Source of the DNA: Chitinophagaceae bacterium
GTDB lineage: Bacteria; Bacteroidota; Bacteroidia; Chitinophagales; Chitinophagaceae
Length of the DNA stretch: 19,068 nucleotides
Assembly: GCA_947461495.1 (NCBI GenBank)
Contig: CANHLV010000006.1
Location: 1-19,068 of the forward strand
Reading direction: 5' to 3'
Shown here one piece after another: positions 14,453-19,068 of this stretch. Below the pieces are notes generated by a model. It worked only from the letters and a program-made list of their open reading frames with translations. It did not search any database and had not been told where the DNA came from. Both the position numbers and the translations under genes were made by a program. The stretch's first letter is position 1. Each line of letters starts with the position of its first letter.

Positions 14453-15592
14453 TTATTTTTTGGATATCAAAACTAATTTTAAAGTTATCAAACCGCTGAT
14501 AGCGGATACCGCTGAAGCGAAAATAATGGCTATTTTTCCGGTATCGATGATGGACTTGTCTTCAAATGCCAGCAGTGTAATAAAAATGCTCATGGTAAAT
14601 CCAATTCCGGCAAGCAAACTTACTCCGGCAATATGTTTCCAGGTTAATCCTTTTGGAAGTGTTGTCAGACCAAGGTATACAGCCAGGCTGCTAAACAAAA
14701 TTATGCCAATCGGTTTACCGACAGTAAGTCCTGCTATAATTCCTGAACTAATATTAGATGATAGTCCGGAAAGCCAATTGAATTTAAAAATAATGCAAGT
14801 ATTAGCTAAAGCGAATAATGGCAAAATGACAAAAGCCACGGGATAATGTAATTTATGTTGCAACTTATATGAAATAGTTTTTTCAGATCCATCTCCAAAT
14901 GGTATGACAAAAGCGAGCATGACACCGGAAATGGTAGCGTGTACGCCTGATTGTAGCATGAAATACCACATCAAAATTCCACCGATCAAATAAGGAAAGA
15001 AGTGATGGATTTTTAGTCTGTTGAGTACAATCAATATTATAAAAATACCAAGTGAAATAAACAAATTAAGAAAGGAAAGGTGATCTGTGTAAAAAAACGC
15101 AATGATTAAAATGGCGCACAAATCATCTATAACCGCAAGTGCAGTTAGGAATACTTTTAATTGCGGTGGAACTGCACTACCAAGCAAACTCAAGATACCA
15201 ATGGCAAAAGCAATGTCTGTTGCCATTGGTATACCCGCACCAGATTGAGTTTCACTTCCATAATTATAAATCAAATAAATACAAGCAGGGACAATCACAC
15301 CGCCAACAGCACTGATTGCAGGAAATAATGCGTTTTTAAAATTGGATAATTCTCCGACATAAATTTCTCTTTCCAGTTCAAGGCCAATCAACAAAAAGAA
15401 AATGGTCATCAAGCCATCATTGATCCAATGTGTAATAGAATGTCCTTGAAAATCAGTTTCCCAAAATTGTATGTAGGCATTTCCGTTAGTTGTGTTGGAA
15501 ATTACAAGAGAAACGATCGTGCATAAAATTAAAATAAAACCACCGGTTTTTTCGCTTTTGAAGAAGTCTTTGAAATGCTGAGTTAAAGTCAT
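14453..15592 (-). CDS. nhaA: Na+/H+ antiporter NhaA
   Basis: An inner-membrane electrogenic sodium/proton antiporter for sodium and alkaline pH homeostasis. The 379 residues match the family length. The ion-binding Asp pair is in ALAVIDDLCAI (Asp156, Asp157, equivalent to E. coli Asp163/164), and the neighbouring unwound helix has PMATDIAFAIG (Asp126, equivalent to Asp133). LTVGKPIGI supplies the conserved Lys of helix 10, and GIGFTMSIFI the conserved helix-11 Gly motif. The usual IDDLGAI has Cys instead of Gly here, next to the ion site. It begins 22 bases after the YitT-family gene, so the two are probably one operon. Confidence 0.96.
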   Translation of the reverse strand: MTLTQHFKDFFKSEKTGGFILILCTIVSLVISNTTNGNAYIQFWETDFQGHSITHWINDGLMTIFFLLIGLELEREIYVGELSNFKNALFPAISAVGGVIVPACIYLIYNYGSETQSGAGIPMATDIAFAIGILSLLGSAVPPQLKVFLTALAVIDDLCAILIIAFFYTDHLSFLNLFISLGIFIILIVLNRLKIHHFFPYLIGGILMWYFMLQSGVHATISGVMLAFVIPFGDGSEKTISYKLQHKLHYPVAFVILPLFALANTCIIFKFNWLSGLSSNISSGIIAGLTVGKPIGIILFSSLAVYLGLTTLPKGLTWKHIAGVSLLAGIGFTMSIFITLLAFEDKSIIDTGKIAIIFASAVSAISGLITLKLVLISKK

Positions 15593-15614
15593 GTAGGCAA
15601 GTTGATTGTTATTG

Positions 15615-16559
15615 TCAATCTTTTAATCTTCTTTTTTTAATCATACCGCCTTTCATGTCTTTTACACTTGTCATGAAAACAAATGCTTCAGGGTCTATCA
15701 ATTCAATTTCATGTTTTATTTTACTAATTTCTAATCTAGTTATTATGGTGTTGATTATTTTTAGATCATATAATTTTTCTCCAGTTTTGCCAAATCCTCT
15801 TTCGCCTTTATATACGGTGATGCCTCTGCCAAGTTTATGGACAATCATATCTCTGATTTTCTCTTCATTAATTGAAATTATAGTAACAGAAGTATATTCT
15901 TCTATTCCTTCAATTAAAAAATCAACAGTTTTGGATGCTGCTAAATAAGTGAGCATGGCATATAGGGCTGTTTCAATTGAGATTAACCAAGCGGCAAGTG
16001 AAAAGATGAGGATATTAATGAACATGATCACATCACCTATCGACATGCTTGAGTTTTTACTAATGCTAATAGCTAGGACTTCTGTACCATCTAGAACTGC
16101 TCCACCTCTCATGGCTAAGCCGACTCCTGTGCCTAAAAAAAAGCCACCAAAAACAGCAATTAATAGTTTGTCATTAGTAATATGTGGGTACGGAAAAAAA
16201 GCTACCCAAATTGCCAATGCGCCTATGGCAAACGTAGTTTTTAAGGCGAAATCTTTTCCGATTATTTTATTTCCAAGTAAAATAAATGGAGCATTAATAA
16301 TAACAATCAACAGGGATAGGTTAATATTAGTTACTTCGTTTACCAATAGTGAAAGTCCCATAGAACCACCATCAATAAAATTACTCGGCAAGAGAAATCC
16401 TTTCAATCCAAAACCTGCTGAAAACACTCCGCAAAAAATCAGAAAAAAGTCGGTAAATGTTTTCTTTCTTTTAATGGATTTTTCAAATGACTTTCGGTCG
16501 ACCATGAAATTTGATGATAGATGTTCTGATTTGCCTGAGTTATTACCAATATCCAACAT
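15615..16559 (-). CDS. YitT family membrane protein with DUF2179 domain
   Basis: A membrane protein of the YitT/DUF2179 family, whose transport role has not been defined. Five or so hydrophobic segments cover the first two thirds, with the usual FGLKGFLLPSNFIDGGSMGLSLL loop in shortened form (LPSNFIDGG) and GLAMRGGAVLDGTEVLAI. A cytoplasmic C-terminal DUF2179 domain follows (TVYKGERGFGKTGEKLYD, then TRLEISKIKHEIELIDPEAF). I chose the ATG at 16559, which follows an AAAGGA-type leader. An in-frame TTG at 16616 would add 19 residues, and an ATG at 16505 (MVDRKSFEK) would give a compact family-like start. It is followed after 22 bases by nhaA and is divergent from rnpB. Confidence 0.88.
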   Translation of the reverse strand: MLDIGNNSGKSEHLSSNFMVDRKSFEKSIKRKKTFTDFFLIFCGVFSAGFGLKGFLLPSNFIDGGSMGLSLLVNEVTNINLSLLIVIINAPFILLGNKIIGKDFALKTTFAIGALAIWVAFFPYPHITNDKLLIAVFGGFFLGTGVGLAMRGGAVLDGTEVLAISISKNSSMSIGDVIMFINILIFSLAAWLISIETALYAMLTYLAASKTVDFLIEGIEEYTSVTIISINEEKIRDMIVHKLGRGITVYKGERGFGKTGEKLYDLKIINTIITRLEISKIKHEIELIDPEAFVFMTSVKDMKGGMIKKRRLKD

Positions 16560-16671
16560 TATAAAGCTTGTTTTTCCTTTAAAAATAAGCCATTGCAATT
16601 GATTTACAGATTTCAATTTAGTTTTTAATGACTGAATGTGAGTAAAGAGTGGATAGCAAAAACTATTTGCT

Positions 16672-16679
16672 TATTTTTA
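16672..16679 (+). promoter_or_regulatory. Possible -7 box of rnpB
   Basis: TATTTTTA is one base from the Bacteroidota consensus TAnnTTTG and ends 6 bases before the first paired base of RNase P RNA. No clear TTG lies at the -33 distance. The same short gap must also hold the promoter of the divergent YitT-family gene, where TAGTTTTTG (16664-16656, minus) is a near-match with one extra base. Confidence 0.35.
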
Positions 16680-16685
16680 CAACAT

Positions 16686-17059
16686 CTATCAGCTGGTTAT
16701 CGCTTCAAGCAATTGAAGAGGAAAGTCCGGACAGCGAAGAGCAGCATACCGGTTAATGACCGGCTTTTCTGAGAAGTCAGAAAAAGAGAAAGTGCCACAG
16801 AAAATTACTTCCCTGATTCGTTGGGGTAAAGGTGAAAATGTGAGGTAAGAGCTCACAGTAAAGATTAGTAATAATTTTTACGGGTAAACCTTATGCGCTG
16901 TAATGTCACGTAAATCAACGATTGAGGGCGGCTCGTCCAATTTCAGGCAACTGATACGTTGAAGGGTAGACAGCAAGATTGTATCAGTAATGGTACAGCC
17001 AGATAAATGATAACCATTCCGAAATTTCGGGATTACAGAATCCGGCTTATGGCTGATAG
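16686..17059 (+). ncRNA. rnpB: RNase P RNA (class A)
   Basis: The catalytic RNA that matures the 5' ends of tRNAs. GAGGAAAGTCCGGACA (16718-16733) is the universally conserved 5' core, and ACAGAATCCGGCTTAT (17035-17050) its 3' counterpart, which together form P4 and neighbouring core elements. AGATAAATGATAACC (17001-17015) and AGGGCGGCTCGTCC (in 16925-16940) are further conserved segments. The ends pair as helix P1: CTATCAGC (16686-16693) with GCTGATAG (17052-17059). CCGAAATTTCGG (17019-17030) is a local self-complementary stem. Length of about 374 bases is normal. The exact ends are set from P1 and may be off by a few bases. Confidence 0.95.
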
Positions 17060-17070
17060 GTATTTTAAAA

Positions 17071-17201
17071 GTTCAATAGGTTTATTATGTTCAATAGGTT
17101 TATTATGTTCAAAAGGTTTAATTAGTTCAAAAGGTTTAAAATGTTGGATCAAAACGGTAATCAACCTTTTGAACGAATTGAACTTTTAAAACTTATTGAA
17201 C
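17071..17201 (+). repeat. 9/18-bp-period GTTCAAnAG array with inverted arm after rnpB
   Basis: Four 18-bp units start at 17071, 17089, 17107 and 17125 (the first two identical, GTTCAATAGGTTTATTAT). Each unit is two related 9-mers. After a 20-base loop region the array continues inverted: AACCTTTTGAAC, GAATTGAAC, TTTTAAAAC, TTATTGAAC (17163-17201). Bases 17116-17136 pair with 17163-17183 over 21 positions with one mismatch and one G-U pair. It lies between the convergent rnpB and Nudix transcripts, so it may end transcription in both directions. Confidence 0.9.
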
Positions 17202-17216
17202 AAAATGGAATCTTCT

Positions 17217-17252
17217 TATCCTGCCTATCTAGCTTATCCAGCCCTTCCAGCC
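17217..17252 (-). repeat. 9-bp GGATAGGCT-type array over the end of the Nudix gene
   Basis: On the plus strand the units are TATCCTGCC, TATCTAGCT, TATCCAGCC, CTTCCAGCC; on the gene strand this reads GGCTGGAAG, GGCTGGATA and so on. The last six sense codons and the TAA stop of the Nudix gene fall in the array. Confidence 0.85.
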
Positions 17253-17698
17253 TTAACCATCTTCGCTGCTATCTTATCAATAGGCAATGTCATTGTTTCT
17301 GCTGAAAATTCATTCCAATTTACAAATCTGAAAGATTCAATTTGCCCAGTTTTTTTGTAAATATTTAGTTGTGTTTCATCAAATTCAAATGCAGTGGTTC
17401 TGATGGGAACATTGATTGGTTCCATTGCTTTTACTAAATAGTAAATCGAAATAAGTTGATGATTAGGATTGAAAAGACTTTTTTGAAAAAAATCGGTTGT
17501 ATAAAGATGACTGATTACCTCAATTTCAAGGTTCATTTCTTCTTTGAATTCTCTGACCAGACAATTTATTGTGCCTTCCCCAATTTCTAATCCGCCACCG
17601 CAAAACTTAGTATAATAATTACCTTTAATTAATTCATCACTTACCAAAACTTCATGATGCTCATTGATGAGTATGCCATAAACTCTGATATTGAACAT
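17234..17698 (-). CDS. Nudix hydrolase
   Basis: A 154-residue Nudix-fold pyrophosphohydrolase acting on a nucleoside diphosphate linked to another group; the substrate is not predictable. The Nudix box runs through GGLEIGEGTINCLVREF then KEEMNLEI: the G-x5-E-x7-RE-U-x-EE core with all catalytic acids is present, but the late Gly of the consensus is Asn. The start MFNIRVYGILINEHHEVLVSDE is a typical first strand pair. It begins 3 bases after the corA stop, so translation is probably linked. The C-terminus VKAGRAG is encoded by 9-bp repeat units and probably does not belong to the ancestral fold. Confidence 0.92.
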   Translation of the reverse strand: MFNIRVYGILINEHHEVLVSDELIKGNYYTKFCGGGLEIGEGTINCLVREFKEEMNLEIEVISHLYTTDFFQKSLFNPNHQLISIYYLVKAMEPINVPIRTTAFEFDETQLNIYKKTGQIESFRFVNWNEFSAETMTLPIDKIAAKMVKAGRAG

Positions 17699-17701
17699 GA
17701 T

Positions 17702-18640
17702 TTATTTTTTTATTCTTCTAATGTAATTATAAAGTGCGAAACCTAAAATGAAAAAACAAACACAAACCGGAATCCAAAAGGCAAGATGAGAGTGTTGAAA
17801 GGGTAGTGGGACATTCATACCATAAATACTAGCAATCAAAACCGGAATGCTAAGAAATATGGTGAGTGTGGTGAGTCTTTTCAATACTTCATTTTGATTG
17901 TTACTGATAATTGAAGCAAATGCATCTAAAGTGCTGCTAAGGATATTTGTATAGGTATTAGCAGTTTCTAAGGCTTGAGAAGTTTCTATGATCAAATCTT
18001 CAAGAAAATCTTTTTCATCTTCGTCTAGTCGGAGAAAATTGGTACGGCTCATTTTCATCATCAGCAGTTCGTTGCTGCGAAGTGCGGTTACGAAATAAAC
18101 CAGACTTTTTTGTATACGCATTAATTCCAGCAATTCTTCATTTCTGTTGGCGTCATAAAGTTTTTGCTCAAGTGAATTTCGTCTGTGATTAATTTCCTTG
18201 AGGTATTCCTGAAAATTAGTAGTTATTTTTTCAAAAATCTTAAGCACCATCATATTTTTTTTGTCAGGATGGCGATTCTGGAAACTGTTCAAGAATTTCT
18301 TAATGGCTTCGTTTTCGAATGAATTTACAGTGACAATTTGGTCAGCAGTTAAGATGATACAGATAGGAATAGTGATATAAAAAGCATCACTTTCATTGAA
18401 GGAGTTATTTTCGGTAGGCGTTTTGATGACAATAAGTTTAACCTGCTCATCGGCCTCATAACGACTTCTTTCATCAATATCAAGCGAATCTTTTAAGAAG
18501 TCTATTGGGATATCCAATAAGTTACTTAGTTCTGAAAATTCTTCCTGTTTCAATGGAGGCAAAATATTCACCCATGTTCCTGAAACCGGCTTATCGATAG
18601 CTATTGTTTTTTGATCTTCTATTTTGAAATATTGTATCAA
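17702..18640 (-). CDS. corA: CorA-like magnesium/metal ion channel
   Basis: A pentameric CorA-family divalent cation channel (usually Mg2+, possibly Co2+ or other metals). The large N-terminal cytoplasmic domain has the expected long helix (residues about 150-250). TM1 (LTTLTIFLSIPVLIASIYGMN) ends in the signature GMN at 274-276, and TM2 (FWIPVCVCFFILGFALYNYI) leads to a basic tail RRIKK. Length (312) is normal. The only in-frame start that gives the usual N-terminus (IQYFKIEDQKT) is TTG at 18640-18638; I found no ATG upstream in this frame before the repeat array. The TTG start suggests modest translation. It lies 95 bases after dapF, with most of the gap taken by repeats, and is followed closely by the Nudix gene. 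Confidence 0.9.
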   Translation of the reverse strand: MIQYFKIEDQKTIAIDKPVSGTWVNILPPLKQEEFSELSNLLDIPIDFLKDSLDIDERSRYEADEQVKLIVIKTPTENNSFNESDAFYITIPICIILTADQIVTVNSFENEAIKKFLNSFQNRHPDKKNMMVLKIFEKITTNFQEYLKEINHRRNSLEQKLYDANRNEELLELMRIQKSLVYFVTALRSNELLMMKMSRTNFLRLDEDEKDFLEDLIIETSQALETANTYTNILSSTLDAFASIISNNQNEVLKRLTTLTIFLSIPVLIASIYGMNVPLPFQHSHLAFWIPVCVCFFILGFALYNYIRRIKK

Positions 18641-18673
18641 TTCGAAAATGTTTATTGTTTGTTGTTGAAGTGT

Positions 18674-18745
18674 TATCCAGCCTATCCATCTTATCCATCC
18701 TATCTAGCTTATCCAGCTTATCCATCCTATCCATCCTATCCAGCA
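18674..18745 (-). repeat. Eight-unit 9-bp array (GGATAGGCT type) between dapF and corA
   Basis: On the plus strand eight contiguous units run TATCCAGCC, TATCCATCT, TATCCATCC, TATCTAGCT, TATCCAGCT, TATCCATCC, TATCCATCC, TATCCAGCA. The dapF stop codon TAG (18738-18736) straddles the last two units. Because 9 is a multiple of 3, reading frames stay open through it, giving spurious (R/K)(L/M)D repeats on the minus strand. Confidence 0.95.
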
Positions 18746-19068
18746 CCCACCTCAATTTCCCCCTTAAACACAAAATTTGCGGGGCCACAAAGCCAGATGT
18801 TTTCAAAACAGCTATCACTTATTTTCTCAAATTCAACACTTAAATTTCCGCCTGGTGTTTTCACTTCCACTCTGTTGAATCCTCTATTATTATGTGCAGA
18901 AATCAATGCTGCTGCAGTAACTCCGGTGCCACAACTAAGTGTTTCGTCTTCAACACCCCTTTCATAAGTTCTCACAAAAATAGCGTCTTCGCTGATGGTT
19001 TCTACAAAATTAACATTGATGCCCTCTTTCACAAATTGTTTGCTTTCACGTATGTTTCTGCCAGTTTC
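18736..19068 (-). CDS. dapF: Diaminopimelate epimerase, C-terminal part
   Basis: The last 110 residues of DapF, which interconverts LL- and meso-diaminopimelate for lysine and peptidoglycan synthesis. Reading is open at the right edge, so the N-terminal half with the first catalytic Cys is outside the window. Visible are ETGRNIRES, the strand GINVNFVETI, ERGVEDETLSCGTGVTAAAL with the second catalytic Cys in its conserved CGTG loop, and the terminal VKTPGGNLSVEF and LCGPANFVFKGEI strands. The final residues VGAG precede a TAG stop that lies in the first unit of the 9-bp array, so the tail end may have been shaped by the repeat. It is probably co-transcribed with corA and the Nudix gene. Confidence 0.94.
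   Translation of the reverse strand, partial: ETGRNIRESKQFVKEGINVNFVETISEDAIFVRTYERGVEDETLSCGTGVTAAALISAHNNRGFNRVEVKTPGGNLSVEFEKISDSCFENIWLCGPANFVFKGEIEVGAG

Noticed and set aside
15949..16602. A 217-codon plus-strand open frame opposite the YitT-family gene
   Set aside because: It is antisense to a clear membrane-protein gene; its composition is what the complement of hydrophobic codons gives, and it has no domain.
17071..17142. Possible CRISPR array
   Set aside because: The 18-bp units adjoin with no unique spacers and no cas genes are present.
17007..17189. A 60-codon plus-strand frame starting within rnpB
   Set aside because: It lies in the conserved 3' core of RNase P RNA and the GTTCAA array.
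18591..18967. Open frames with (R/K)(L/M)D or SYPAYP triplet repeats on both strands
   Set aside because: They arise because the repeat unit is 9 bases long, and they overlap dapF and corA in other frames.

Overview
The window looks like a chromosomal segment of an AT-rich Bacteroidota bacterium, perhaps of the Chitinophagales/Sphingobacteriales type; the rank below phylum is a guess. The reasons are the DUF2027-Smr protein, the MFS/HEAT protein with a separate cyclic-nucleotide-binding protein, A-rich translation starts without clear Shine-Dalgarno sequences, and promoter-like boxes resembling TAnnTTTG. There are 16 protein genes (two cut by the window edges) and one RNA gene, rnpB. I see no tRNA, rRNA, insertion sequence, phage gene or CRISPR array.

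Layout. (1) 1-3975, minus strand: a four-gene overlapping operon, read as a small conserved protein, a glycosylasparaginase-type Ntn hydrolase, CutC, and an exported GH2 beta-mannosidase running off the left edge. The two hydrolases fit breakdown of the N-glycan core, and CutC is embedded between them. (2) 4224-10113, plus strand: RNase R, a polyprenyl diphosphate synthase, an APC amino-acid permease and a DUF2027-Smr protein. (3) 10114-10441: a 328-base gene-free block made almost wholly of short-period repeats and one compact hairpin. (4) 10442-16559, minus strand: YitT-family membrane protein and NhaA antiporter, then a three-gene set of HD phosphohydrolase, NTT-like/MFS membrane protein fused to HEAT repeats, and a stand-alone cyclic-nucleotide-binding protein. 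(5) 16686-17059, plus strand: RNase P RNA. (6) 17234-19068, minus strand: partial dapF, a CorA-type channel and a Nudix hydrolase.

Two gene systems deserve attention. The glycosylasparaginase-CutC-beta-mannosidase operon argues for a glycan-linked rather than a copper-linked role for CutC. The HD / NTT-like-HEAT / CNB cassette looks like a nucleotide-responsive membrane module of unknown output.

The main non-coding signal is a set of intergenic arrays with a period of 7 to 9 bases and several different unit sequences. Five genes (rnr, the APC permease, the CNB gene, the Nudix gene and dapF) have their stop codon inside or touching the first unit of such an array, and two arrays fold into 21-bp imperfect hairpins. 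Everything else looks like ordinary housekeeping content.
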